From Nocardia albiluteola (GTDB taxonomy: Bacteria; Actinomycetota; Actinomycetes; Mycobacteriales; Mycobacteriaceae), in assembly GCF_018860155.1 (NCBI RefSeq), contig NZ_JAHKNI010000004.1, positions 592,678 through 656,677 of the forward strand: a DNA stretch of 64,000 nt, in the 5' to 3' direction. The notes under the pieces were generated by a model. The model saw only the letters and a list, made by a program, of their open reading frames with translations. It did not search any database and had not been told where the DNA came from. Shown one piece after another: positions 24,001-25,912 of the stretch. Both the position numbers and the translations under genes were made by a program. Within the stretch, counting starts at the first letter, position 1, and each line of letters opens with the position of its first letter.

Positions 24001-25912
24001 TCCGGAGTCGATCGAGATACGGATCGGGAGCGGACCGGCCGCGATTCCGGTGCGGCTTGCGCCTGGCCAGGAGGTCCCGGTCGGCGTCGGGGCGGGCTCG
24101 CCCTTCGCCGCGCAGTTGAACGGCATCGCGGGTGTCGACTCGATACACGCTATGGCCGGTGCCGATCATGACGGTCGGGTGTGGATTCGTGACCGCAGCG
24201 GGTCGCGTGGGGTGTGGGTCAACGGAGACCGGATTGCTCCGGGACAGCGAGTGACCATAACCGCGGGTGATCGGATTGGGCTCGGGCACGAGTTCGTCGG
24301 CATCGTCCGGCTGGGAGAAGAGCAGCATCCTGAACTTCCGCCCGTGGCACTGCATTTCGAGCATTGGTCACGGCTTCCGATCCGGCTCGAGCCGGGCCGG
24401 GAGGTCCGACTAGATCTCGCGAGCATCAACGGCTGGGCGATCCTTCTGAATGCTGCTGGGAGTCCACGGGTACCGCGGGAGGCGGTAGTCGGGCGGGACC
24501 TCGACGGACGGGTGTGGGTCCAGAACGCGGATAGGCAAGGGGTCGACAGGATCCAGGTGAGCGGGGAGCTGCTCGCGCTGGACCAGAAGCGGTATATCAG
24601 TCCTGCGGACAGCCTCCTTTTCGGCAGCGTCGAGGCGAATCTGCGCGTGGGGGAGGAACAGCCCTTGGCCCTCCGATTGACCGACGAGGAAGACGTCGAG
24701 CCGCTGATGCTGGGGCGGGGTGAGGCGGTGTCGATCGGGCGCGACGACGGCTCGCCCATGTCGGACTACTTCGCCGGGGAGCTCACGGTGTCCCGTCGGC
24801 ATGCCGTAATCGAGCGTGACGCGTACGGGGTGCTGTGGTTGCGTGACGTGCATTCCCGCTTCGGTACATGGAGGAGCGGTATCCGGGTGGACCCCGACGC
24901 CGGACCGGTTGTCCTCGAACCAGGTGACCCGCTTCGTCTCGGTCATTGGTACGGGTCTGCGCAATTCACCGCGGAGCATGCACGCGATCGCGACATGTCC
25001 GTTCGCGTGCGGCTGAACAGCCCCCACGGCGACGTATCGCTCGATCCGGTGCGCGGCGGCGAGCCGATGCTGCTCGGCCGCAACAGCCCGGAGCTCCCCG
25101 CCGATCTGCCAAAACGTGAAGAAATCTCTGCCCGGCACCTGAGTGTCGGGGTGTATCCATCGGGCCGAGTGTGGATCCGCGACGAGGGTTCGTCGAACCA
25201 CACCTATCTCAACGGCAAGGCAATCGACCCCGGTGCCAAGGTGCTGGTGCGCCCCGGGGATCGCGTGCGGCTGTCGCCGGAGGGTGTCGAATTCACAGTC
25301 GCATTTCCTCCGATCGACGGCACTCCTTTCATCAACATCCTGGACCAGACACCCGAAACGAAGCGGGCTCTCGAAGACATTGCCAGACTGCGGGCCGAAC
25401 GGCCGCAGATATACCATCGGATCAGTGAGTATCTCAACGGTGCTCCGCACGGCGGGATCGTTGTCGGCAAGCGCTCGGTAAAAATGCAGCCCGGACTCGA
25501 AACCATTGTGCGCGAGAATCCTCTGGGGCCAAATGAGAAGGTGAAATGGAAAAACTGTGCCGGCCTGTTCTGTGCCGGACCACGGCGGCTGTTCGTCGAT
25601 ACCGGAATGCTCGGTCTGTTCGACGACAGAATCCTGGTCATGCACGAGTTCGGGCATGCCGCCGACCGGGCATACGGCGTCGGTGGGCACCGCGTGAGCG
25701 GCCAAAAGGAGTGGCAGGAATTGCATGCAAGAGTGCTCGCGGCAGTCGGTAGAAACCGTAAGTGGGACCATTATTGTGACGACCCTGTCGAGGCGTTCGC
25801 TGATGCATTCGCGGCATGGATAGCCGGCCCCAAGGCGCTGCGCAAATTTGCTTGCGGGAATCGGGAGATCGCCGGAGAATTGGAGGCATATTTTGAACGA
25901 GTATTCGGATAA
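2..25912 (+). CDS. Giant multi-domain polymorphic-toxin-like protein, 5' partial
   Basis: The frame is open from the left edge to a TAA at 25910-25912, so the true start lies upstream and the protein exceeds 8,600 residues. Residues are counted here from the GTG codon at 26. A chain of unrelated domains is visible: coiled coil (about 55-155), GNAT acetyltransferase (758-910), two decayed Fic-like domains (1322-1650, 3037-3360), three papain-like folds (about 2855-2985, 3635-3760, 7555-7700), EndoU-like nuclease (3388-3490), EEP domain (4918-5195), a module in three copies (5389-7133), four LuxR-type HTH repeats (7249-7552), six FHA units (7791-8432) and a terminal HEFGH metallopeptidase (8440-8628). 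Hydrophobic and Arg-rich linkers separate many of them. No single family covers this architecture. I infer a multi-effector toxin exported by the ESX system encoded directly downstream. The N-terminus is missing, so no export signal can be judged. By eye its GC content is somewhat lower than that of the ESX genes. Confidence 0.85.
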   Translation, partial: HAGVSTGAVAAAAGMTLAVVTLAVGIARITRWVGARRMGLARRQDDQDTNEPGRASGTGLGARSLSEFVDAASPADPADVRAVVREYRASLGAAKARRRNIVAALRAEEGKLAQRHSTADEAVVRDGIARLQEQLAGVEDEVEQWRRLLRELRLRRYIASLTDSRPGSADVATAVRLVVAPVAMRGAARLRSWLGGIGSGGSDSGKERLADRELAVSQLCRKWGVESAEGIAAVRQGYDALYRWMAPFVAKHAVDMLKAAKAWAAGRNDVVVAYLGRDGYPPAQAAAVYDPVFVGEHCTVIPLSRRLVEAALQERERDGAVFSLPEEFRKLRSYVSENEIDGAMSNLTNLLTKSGVPVDRPGALVVLVDDGYQGSIQECLAALYPDIEFRGQYLVYDAHPGDPHPAAKTGYAMHLDADHSHGGKTVTDLPADLAQTWSYKDIFAAFESLMHGPRGTATSTDEIPPAESPVDGINPLLLAPKFADPKVRLAVQDAAFRAVNDWALQHIARHSTGRRGWRSKAGRAERKLVATLRSWVSGGEIDPLFAELLNSFVRRGDRHVVVKLRSLLADADVDDVAAQQIWQDYTSLSTMEDKRAYVKRIRRELIATTGLSSSRTLQIGLTDQGVMQDDRLARRVVGDGSESGDGDSGTAMTAEDMLFQRVYATVRDVLGRRPDQADRAAMVAMEMVTALLLDPQREFTADSAQRDGLLKVEMTRERVTITLSANGSEPAADLTLLECTPGVRLSTDAADGHCAVSAVFDMGQPVDIGAVTLRPAQDEDRLSILWTEILGSLKIAYAGKPDEGVNEFGLYQLYRQRSAAIRGNDTAVSWVAVTSDGFVRGSATWSPLRDRTGSIVGTILNGLYLFEGSLGHGIGTRLFEQARNAAAGQLHWFVTPDTPAVEFFRKQGAVAAGPAPAPPLGDYLGEEDASQLQMVWLSPEAVGPVASDDDVLALLRQHFAGRDDVTDDMLTAALELDERGGHRAGLVAKGVLQLRLEILDSYRPHELRALLDQPIAADDIAWRVRVLAAYIEQQLHPVDDREFAHPQVLLSSVLVGGDGANAVTSGDADREPATLTIQADSGDEGSRLAAAARVWDWLSEVLSGWPADRIDEAGWGASDRVERALRFAGEVRIRVGISGAAGDRRAVVSVGDSTFEVSESLHWPAWLATALAPIRHVRVHIPDGLALAVPSEMFERLAKALAPFGSRGSPLAVVQDNIDHGLRHRARINHGRLNALQHNVEPIYVVCQFGNQSVELHIYPFWDQDFRFGRSGSGLTGRGDPPVLLGGFTAAIVDELLSDRGDVPGGNAAPAPTVDNDGFGPDPGADASFRDLDLERQREILERRLGIETPADRAAFDRLMMERKFADIADVAGQQHPEYLFDDLEGYVSWLDACVFAECHRTSDGDLTVEFIQELSRRIGGRVRPRAGEIRGDLEPSRNWGYAVLERQLTPEEIAALEEKGLTYVPGPFDPGEFGILFSPLVNGQPGPRKAEPLTPEGKAAAEADLSKLMGYREATETWPAPTCQYGLLLYPYYGTVEAAREQLGAICRWYRDEVNRPDFDPFRIATEVQVRYVSKHDLVHTERGGRVSRIMLNFLLKKLSGDDSASSAIVGEFDNDMFGLFEDYYRQVRDGIDDFRAWQAIRADPAADPIVMLGLESMRRVYRWMGGLPQPFPPGKFHNRELARQLHDALRPLGVETDQQLDASCRVFDSLADAFDLIRTSRPGTVIVMRVRRTGSAPTPLVWRKQVAGEPTVEIDQNGDEVRLLHQVADDPSVESVELVLFDEEGHPVPVDNSYGPSSGQAPEPATDEPAHGISQGNPEELTTYKRSVIEAVRQLDPELLEHPETEGAGSIPSAEAEALRQEYVNAAIRFAEDLRPDKDRPVDVEPTQDGGLALHVAEGWKAFLRTHFAVAQPGERDGWRLEAEVMTAVTDVRAAAPALGRLAAMSAGGPFAGISPYELSAKFQTLLAYLEPRTLPDRAVAPTAVTVRFTHFESGRVEFAVEMQGWLSRRIVLRLRSHPLAVAGLAGHLPPEAVVEFDVTPEKDGYDIAKVTNTVLGLTASRWQRGVTVPDPEVSDWLLELAGVNLERQSYRSLRTLRVIIETTGVWGARQTRVVADNLLLEESHELILRERFAESTVAAAELARPSSGDRIDPGDSRAGVAQRYSRRAELQAELEHLELGSWLSVTEFRSDAPIEFRLSKFLWKMDRVGAQSGTREEFERDEADPDVIGWEAVSFDPNGEPLVPTLEYVQYLRRSRAALAERADIGLPDDDSLRAWRVAIDRARRLVAADLTWVDRKLADLQREAAEQAALEVDLTTLRTVAEPLLSGTGADGLPGRAALVARLAALDELSALVGRCHTARLRLVGEFARGPLDAELNRRTGTPHGYDVAEFSGPGDTPELWIVAETDNFIAALSNAIKRTKRLGEALLRGWHIRYIPVAVGSLGVELLPRDPDPIEVEREYRAVFEQLLVPALLNAYIDARRKEAFPGRYQRNWLPGVLDWLGTHVESSAGEWLQSDFNSGPDKVALQLVQSGAIWEYMQSAKPEPDNRRLVEVMQIRGQSVVIPVEESATGAWRVSTPRPAAGRGAVGIADVMAANFHYLAPSPGEEFSSLEELVLAVKNCLIYGDPLYGGTRLPSYAQPVDATPAPISAPRAGRRSPDWMRHLPWAFEVQAREAEQVRAVLQTRFDPEIVEALQRIAADDSIVVDAELSELEAAVAGLRPHFGALSLLHWHDRLLGRLARPPGIASDAADKAKTGEGAASSPDGTAYFVTAVDDPGDGPIRSPGAERAPPEDGLGEPADGPATTDVADGRAESLSDGVGGVADPIEAEESSSPAAAVETGVSAPFGASENLTASSELVNQCDRLVLERAEAETGHGFTGFGKIGIGGATQDEHQTAWGAALQGFADHNDIAEWVRTIAESMSPARRDGVFAVVVDERVDGDGEPIVDQHGVGHHASRYVYRCDADGSNGRVVVEDPANGIVTDYISETSEQVATYGTTRASFFDKRGNWLPWQGTGEHDTDPLTSNIGQSDPARADLTEIDRLERDLGIETPAQRLLEAWLFIDPELLKVAIAAGEPHPELLLGDEAWARHLAARAHSRAHGSQPLTVDFIRGLQERFSARTDPVNGEELETKLRAALEPLPRPLTPGEIAEIAKNPLVTFLPPGEFGDHGILVGHVIATHEGSSWYRPSPVPMTAAEYAVADHPRAYYISDPQTVPHGALLHPRFLDENGRLEAMCQRYNQSVERKAPPSVLAAEIHRWFIELYPFSSSSHEVARWLMSWSLESSGLSPSVLENADGALYSSPRAWSQAIRAGSRLYDRWAQALASDPDIDVVELFGLGQFRERFRESWDDARPSLPGRRPGVAGLERMARRSCAPYGGLDDLMDGQAQLHIVSGDRFGGGHKWPGAPGKPVFPPDWGTERILEAVAQVATSPSSTWTWRKGKSGSFYTDAGEFSVMHIDGKVDGQRIRVVFEPARNRVITAFPVVKVRGAVFRARIPWAELPHPLRGPHLPALPRMRRWLGAHLHPIGQDGTIPWRPSDSARQQRLSDVPSPSGGRSSAAADPGGDQAEIDRAESAAAKVEVAQALLRNLIELIKLNGTARDGDAVRWLGALSDLRPLFETAGWTEQYDGLISRLANQCAPLLLANFARETGRPDIPLRIADPAEGTPAVQVFEDFGGQAQLYRDIFAVRDGLRTWGEWLRDRGLLGEHGVSVIVAVPPRTGEELGHTYRLVYLRQENGEPRIDLIDTVGSEGDTIRVVRKRGYFSVEADPGEENHRDRNVEVWAGLTEGAYAVSSLEAHKNTGKKSPNFRVGARREALGDPSGSASPGVSAESNGSEETVSPAPKSRRRFTGNLFGRRRKSGPERSDDGSTTVGAAIAGSLAVAGLAAVAGVQAAVPVITVVGVASLAAGAAMISRYVGRRRRADDDAGDNERPGEVEWSDVRPLPDRPDRVGRRRVHSTVEARRRFPRQIRRRLARLMSEVEGHAKRARVMARAIRQGAELLGVPVASHLDDELEALVLPEVEDGPHEGDMRTLFARYNQAVGAMRAARTAAENYAASEHLAASGARQVRDMPGFGYLAEENLVLYVWSGPAKRLDLSMRRELMNRDLDVLEVQLRVDGAGRVFVLESDLPQDLFRSTTEFVFGDGQTEIRGLKNFVVDAQNYVRGGMHELWRRKPDGSFKERWKLLKKKNVPWLRQHATDGPAHARRTDGGAWEVNIGNYIDAHLPPELAAENAITATISVDILLNLLLCGGALGDDFDLEDLLDAYGNPDLARVRRSLLNFVGDPVHAAWLERNLSTAQFDQLQDYINAINPRGDLVTEQQYYDLIAPCLAVEYLTAFHIAPADAEALVPDLVASLSKLLADNRWSDHARQDTVDKLSMLLGAALEQGPAQVWWRMVDGKLRLSVHGHDGPEGQWFTDDVRTGLGSNITVETAHRHAGKKVWFELGENDRQHQASGTVDESALGDDPAGASALDRAPPAPDTDRAAPRHESRPGQSARRPDTDSEDGSITVGGAISGSVAVAGLAAVAGVPFAVPVVAVAGVFSLAVGALVVARYVGKRRARRAPPVGEQPSIETRQPDGDSGLLYVMVPVSRDLARHMLPVPVDDKDEGKQIAARFREVRDESGEQAAADDVARQLAERLGEPVRTDPETGEMSAEQQEAIRAHLRGCAEKFPVLRSIIDHAEQHGWPRIVVSEPGMMPDNNGIGIAGGRMWHAVGQVLAALADDLHGRDRRPVQAIPESWLGRDPTSMVDLDVALKLPERMRAEIIGYSEMLANRMSDDGTDVKFRLGEAAEPHVTQFTLRAWGWEIPLILAAVDEVAETTLRGGTGPEIADRPAVSPRAGDPWRGERPSIPAELGSDAALAGWYLQVLAERGENAAADFVALVAALPTDRRRAVLDPTHARGGRAKKRRRTLRVATWNVAGGKLTQSDNAFDYASDDHSGIEYFVTLLKLVDPDVICLQESETSAAGTVARRLAEALGYRHVHETEMCDSHMTEGEKLHIVTMSRYPIESATDHRLPMPKNMVLSFRGQEVEPLNRSAHVVRINGLKFVTMHPTPLGALGQSYEEGPGIEHAGDLAKKLFSLLAGGRSVLAADMNTDRPGRVYRRMLEALGMSDALPPEQTTVPHENWDGAPDKIYFSAPLRAEESAVVLTRTDTGLRYIAGGEQWEGKRPGWSDHGLVWADLYVPWKRLPPFGNRNRRRSRRRRAGRESTSSGEESDGSAEHSVLGGADAARLGQETESAADSVGQQQDPINARASRSQDDVADSDTRLHEDGSSAVPGSAGMSDGAAVPGATRGRRRFTGVLRGIRGRTASRRGGGLPAVAVAGHVALSGHIAVASSGVSNALMVGRSLLTAGAGVAGLIAVALAAHRVTRRLYERHRLRRVLYHTADSATSELWDFMKFPPRDGSMQPILDMAEHSDWLELAEVAVEQASAHGFVHKLPKCQWALLVRAAYATAKAREYAVKRGARRQGPVWVLPDGTILVVSELRDPRPLLDRYIPGLSQEPGIEYKRITVSVNGSYSIDDWDPQPTASEYALRYHLPTENHLVTGLLGDNALREFHSGEVESGFAYSGDYTPHKLLFEGWLPLEILNWMDDRFQAQLDLYLPDLQEPALAEVATVVAQTMLDPGVGPISIRTAPGGDRSDGDTHGDPSDADATVRDANGDVDPTPGSIRIVLDEKLITESGPRSLVRRAVLAQLAAAIWAASAVSDADIEALREALDRAGLSGDLLGEDSVAKPGAAGLPQADGQPSDEMTRYAELFNKSFMAVRDPDMSATPGQRMVHDRIVDVYRARREGILLGELFERRAAALRDPNSEPAEPRAPDGVGRNRRAARRDRGGKQPGRAASAIPAVVAAGKTGAVGKAAAVGKVAAAKAAMAGKIAVAAPTAGAGHTALTVVAVVAGVVAVQMAAERIHARLKRPRAGRGASSGEQTEDGSADPMPSDGADSARREELAVAADPVVQQHDPAVGGRVENQPHDPANSVELPDKLKNRLMRLAGIAWDELTAYLENHPEDERLDAVRDMREQQPDLDNLEFVEMAVQQLFAAEIAFMHLEGDPLGGDSRALADRVANVLPHCWRALLIRTACAAEAERQYASALGARKHGPVWVTRAGKVLLFSLLHNPRPLVDRFLPGLQDREIVYKRVSVTERGVCSIVDWQPENVGREYLLHHYISAESYDVAGYLDRREKIDLRWSTPEILKWLYRRSGVRLEVPGTEAVPELVGEAARVVAAAKRDFPKLRIRRIRTKFMPEFGLRGTVERLPWDYSPVARKAVGRVLAGAVSAGAGLSLLMSATARLRGIGIAEGLLTGGLLMASSGLSAYAARGRNRQQNSSRIVVNSSIFTERGTSDRLITTSYFGIPAVGAQRVVRREFLDLLASAVWFAGGHSVDALIEPMLKDELKRRRPELAEDEVELDRAFRAELKVQFDADYAADRTSAKTLFTAAFMDVRDLGTFESPWAQMVYSLVLDGYQAAEQGITLEELRDRRGRDLRNRRAARRNRGKRVGRAGSGIPAIVVAGKTAAVGKAAVVGKIAVGASVAAGSPGAGHTAVTVVGVVAGAATLSLVGNWIRRRLKNPRAGRGARMDGALEDGSVDLFPGRDEDQPGDPASAVELPRGLKIALDEFAGRAWDELMAYLDNHKSDKRMAEVRDMFLRQAVPGNLDFVEMAVQQLFAAEIEDRQGRQYDKNSLAREPRILASWVVNELPNCWKALLVRTACATELERQYAAWLGAGKHGPAWVTRDGRILVFSVLRDPRPLLDRFIPGMGDWPEIEYKRISVTERGAYSIEDWQPEDVDSEYLLRHYISAESYEVSGHLHDHEQFDPEWDTPRILKWLDRKFGVRLELWDVEADPALLREAVKALAMVKQDFSNLRMDRIRAKDMEYLSYTKPWRDRTPMARSGVLRLWAGTLAAGAGVFLSMLAGRAVFGPGAVFGVEFSGSLVAALALRAYTARGRLRRQDVWRESSRIVVNKALFTESGIRRMSNLSAEDTVENREFLSFVRRQFLRRLAQAVWLAGGRNVAARIEPMLKEDLKESLARSRPGLPDAEFESAFQMELETQFDTEAFAQGRAPESLFIESFTDVRDLGTFESRWAQMVYSLVVGGYQAAEQGTTLDELQDRRRRFFRGATAGDRIRSARSRAAQRYRRLGRNIRKKHRERILGTDDGFVTINAATLGVVPLVRWLGRLPGLHGEENGYASESDGTAEFVTSVQEQEDSAGAGAPQRGVVTLDEQPNDLTRAPIVRGLRGRSSLLIRYIGEGLPIAEIAEKLEVSVEAMAHEIDYLQGRLGVDGVFDTMVMALSNRLVPPESLRARVLMTRPLEARDTELLDAIAAGGTYKEIAADMGLSLAEMGRRIEDLESVFGIENDGALVATAFAREYCGRAISDSELASRRQTVEPTVFHRTYLELAATGRTDQEIAASLGFTKAIMQRLKREITYVFGVDDRATMDKAAMVVHALRAEIVTLDKRSFPVADMSSLSYRDLEILERIAVGMNNHHIAEEVGWRSTPHKLNARIRDLLGIFGARNREMLVAIAFVHGLIGAGRPRNCVGWYSEAARSVDIARGPPGAPATIPAVRRPDAVDDVNAAGGREYLDAEYIERLTDGEFARVRTPGRSGRAIPPTLTDLADLVQDHNEVDSVTVVMENVDGTKHVALLTNLPPRAGTRTAGDKHPDVYVLDPNVPMGTNSFHKVDEEARGWENQQPHRRITNLWIIAHRGPGGAAFTPAELRDLLQARAADGGTPIEVVEDKPSGEITGPPNPPAAGGTMVYRHGDDGHVDVIITGSGGPGVELRLVPGRQYALGSGDRSPIRDIANQPGVSHNHAMIMVDELGHVLIRDNGSLHGTFVDGKQLTGEGWVRVYDGQTVMLGPELELDLDFRRQLTELRLFGADGPVYSLYRGQFVEIGRDMVPRNALAQTVSRRHARIGMDDDGRVWIEDISTYGTSVNGVRLPKGERRPLEPGDTVHLNEYRCEVQFRPLEAPVAPESIEIRIGSGPAAIPVRLAPGQEVPVGVGAGSPFAAQLNGIAGVDSIHAMAGADHDGRVWIRDRSGSRGVWVNGDRIAPGQRVTITAGDRIGLGHEFVGIVRLGEEQHPELPPVALHFEHWSRLPIRLEPGREVRLDLASINGWAILLNAAGSPRVPREAVVGRDLDGRVWVQNADRQGVDRIQVSGELLALDQKRYISPADSLLFGSVEANLRVGEEQPLALRLTDEEDVEPLMLGRGEAVSIGRDDGSPMSDYFAGELTVSRRHAVIERDAYGVLWLRDVHSRFGTWRSGIRVDPDAGPVVLEPGDPLRLGHWYGSAQFTAEHARDRDMSVRVRLNSPHGDVSLDPVRGGEPMLLGRNSPELPADLPKREEISARHLSVGVYPSGRVWIRDEGSSNHTYLNGKAIDPGAKVLVRPGDRVRLSPEGVEFTVAFPPIDGTPFINILDQTPETKRALEDIARLRAERPQIYHRISEYLNGAPHGGIVVGKRSVKMQPGLETIVRENPLGPNEKVKWKNCAGLFCAGPRRLFVDTGMLGLFDDRILVMHEFGHAADRAYGVGGHRVSGQKEWQELHARVLAAVGRNRKWDHYCDDPVEAFADAFAAWIAGPKALRKFACGNREIAGELEAYFERVFG
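2297..2755 (+). other. Domain: GNAT N-acetyltransferase in the giant protein
   Basis: Residues about 758-910 of the giant protein. The acetyl-CoA pyrophosphate loop is recognisable as GHGIGTRLFEQA (about 863-874), preceded by a strand ending in LNGLYLFEG and followed by VEFFRKQGAVAAG, the usual 'FYxKxGF' end of GNAT enzymes. The substrate cannot be predicted. It may be an effector that acetylates a target or a modifier of neighbouring domains. Confidence 0.65.
3990..4975 (+). other. Domain: degenerate Fic-like domain 1 in the giant protein
   Basis: Residues about 1322-1650. The segment QVRYVSKHDLVHTERGGRVS, continuing RIMLNFLLKK (about 1563-1592), lines up with the Fic core (HPFxxGNGR-xxR followed by NxxL). 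The first His is displaced and GNGR reads RGGR. A similar block with the same upstream pattern (LTPEEIA, then PG-F-GEFGI) recurs at 9140-10100. AMP-transfer activity is doubtful. Confidence 0.45.
8585..8990 (+). other. Domain: papain-like (Tox-PL type) fold 1 in the giant protein
   Basis: Residues about 2855-2985. A Cys in VNQCDRL (C2859), a His in GVGHHASRYVYR (H2951 or H2952) and an acidic residue in VVVEDPANG (D2973) have the order and spacing of the Cys-His-Asp triad of papain-like 'protein-glutaminase' toxins. These have the pattern xNC, then GHxxxxV, then hxDPQ. Likely activity is deamidation or proteolysis of a target protein; this is inferred from the fold only. Confidence 0.5.
9140..10110 (+). 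other. Domain: degenerate Fic-like domain 2 in the giant protein
   Basis: Residues about 3037-3360. IHRWFIELYPFSSSSHEVAR (starting near 3255) followed by WLMSWSLESSGLSP matches the Fic pattern HxxFxxIHPFxDGNGRxxR followed by NxxLxxxGxP. HPF has become YPF and DGNGR has become SSSHEVAR, so the catalytic His and the phosphate-binding Gly/Arg are missing. It is probably a dead scaffold or an altered activity. It shares its upstream layout with the block at 3990-4975. Confidence 0.5.
10190..10500 (+). other. Domain: bacterial EndoU-like nuclease in the giant protein
   Basis: Residues about 3388-3490. LHIVSGDRFGGGHKWPG gives the two EndoU histidines (H3390, H3401). FPPDW-ERILEAVAQVA and VDGQRIRVVFEP follow in the family order, and the end reads VITAFPV. 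Bacterial EndoU toxins usually end TAYP, so the tyrosine is replaced by Phe (F3482). EndoU toxins such as some CdiA C-termini cleave RNA; activity here is inferred. Confidence 0.6.
10930..11330 (+). other. Domain: papain-like (Tox-PL type) fold 2 in the giant protein
   Basis: Residues about 3635-3760. ANQCAPLLL (C3639), then GVSVIVAVPPRTGEELGHTYRL (H3727) and PRIDLIDTVG (D3744/D3747) reproduce the Cys-His-Asp order of papain-like glutaminase toxins. This is the best-preserved of the three copies by motif. Confidence 0.6.
11627..11800 (+). repeat. Hydrophobic linker, copy A, in the giant protein
   Basis: Encodes DDGSTTVGAAIAGSLAVAGL followed by a Val/Ala-rich stretch and the basic RYVGRRRRAD. 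It repeats almost word for word at 13550-13725, and looser relatives lie near 26-110, 15990-16190, 17576-17810, 19565-19790 and 21545-21600. Each sits between recognisable modules. Confidence 0.75.
13150..13390 (+). other. Domain: GHKL/HATPase-like remnant in the giant protein
   Basis: Residues about 4375-4455. KLSMLLGAALEQGPAQVWWR followed by GKLRLSVHGHDGPEG resembles the N-box helix and strand of histidine-kinase-like ATPases, with Asn changed to Ala and no clear glycine lid. Weaker relatives are at about 1960-2290 and 3240-3480. Probably not an active ATPase. Confidence 0.35.
13550..13725 (+). repeat. Hydrophobic linker, copy B, in the giant protein
   Basis: Encodes EDGSITVGGAISGSVAVAGL, then a Val/Ala-rich stretch and RYVGKRRARR. 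It is clearly homologous to 11627-11800 at both protein and DNA level. It joins the HATPase-like region to the block that precedes the EEP domain. Confidence 0.75.
14777..15612 (+). other. Domain: EEP (DNase I / sphingomyelinase fold) in the giant protein
   Basis: Residues about 4918-5195. The catalytic set of the exonuclease-endonuclease-phosphatase superfamily is complete by motif: ATWNVAGG (N4925), DVICLQESE (E4967), FVTMHPTP (H5059), LAADMNTD (D5100, N5102), DKIYF and WSDHGLVWAD (D5182, H5183). Substrates in this fold include DNA, RNA and sphingomyelin or phosphoinositides; the sequence does not decide between them. Confidence 0.75.
16196..17490 (+). repeat. Three-copy module, copy 1, in the giant protein
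   Basis: Residues about 5391-5820. Shared signatures with copies 2 and 3 are PVWVLPDGTILVVSELRDPR, then PLLDRYIPGL, YKRITVSVNGSYSIDDW and a late VRDPDM-(12)-MVHDRIVDVYRARREGI. I do not recognise the fold. This is the most divergent copy and lacks the central transmembrane-like pair seen in the others. Confidence 0.65.
18040..19515 (+). repeat. Three-copy module, copy 2, in the giant protein
   Basis: Residues about 6005-6497. It shares AWDELTAYLENH, LEFVEMAVQQLFAAEIA, KHGPVWVTRAGKVL, YKRVSVTERG, LLHHYISAESYDV and VRDLGTF-SPWAQMVYSLVLD with copy 3. Between its halves lies a glycine-rich hydrophobic stretch (around 18870-19020) that could span a membrane. Fold unknown. Confidence 0.7.
19924..21425 (+). 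repeat. Three-copy module, copy 3, in the giant protein
   Basis: Residues about 6634-7134. It is very close to copy 2: AWDELMAYLDNH, LDFVEMAVQQLFAAEIE, KHGPAWVTRDGRIL, YKRISVTERGAYSIEDW, LLRHYISAESYEV, VRDLGTFESRWAQMVYSL. It also has a central hydrophobic stretch (around 20750-20910). The closeness points to recent internal duplication. Confidence 0.7.
21770..22680 (+). other. Four tandem LuxR/sigma-4-type helix-turn-helix repeats in the giant protein
   Basis: Residues about 7249-7552, in four units of about 60-80 residues. Turn helices read GLPIAEIAEKLEVSVEAM, GTYKEIAADMGLSLAEM, GRTDQEIAASLGFTKAIM and GMNNHHIAEEVGWRSTPHKL. Each is followed by a helix ending in a short LGV/FGI/FGV/FGA motif, as in GerE/LuxR C-terminal domains. 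DNA binding is plausible but unproven. Confidence 0.65.
22690..23130 (+). other. Domain: papain-like (Tox-PL type) fold 3 in the giant protein
   Basis: Residues about 7555-7700. PRNCVGWYSEA (C7557), GTKHVALLTNL (H7660) and DVYVLDPNV (D7687) give the Cys-His-Asp order of papain-like toxins, with the classical NC start and hxDP end. Confidence 0.6.
23395..25320 (+). other. Six tandem FHA-like units in the giant protein
   Basis: Residues about 7791-8432, period about 95-110 residues. Units 2 (EIGRD, VSRRHARI, YGTSVNG), 5 (SIGRD, VSRRHAVI) and 6 (LLGRN, ISARHLSV, SSNHTYLNG) keep the phosphothreonine-binding Arg, Ser and His. Unit 1 keeps SHNHA but has GSGD in place of GR. Units 3 and 4 are decayed. 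FHA domains bind phosphothreonine peptides. Confidence 0.8.
25325..25909 (+). other. Domain: C-terminal zinc metallopeptidase in the giant protein
   Basis: Residues about 8434-8628. VMHEFGHAADRAYG supplies HExxH (H8540, E8541, H8544), and DPVEAFADAFAAWI (E8589) about 45 residues later is a good third zinc ligand. The layout resembles anthrax-lethal-factor-like zincins, which are common C-terminal toxin domains. Target unknown. Confidence 0.7.
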
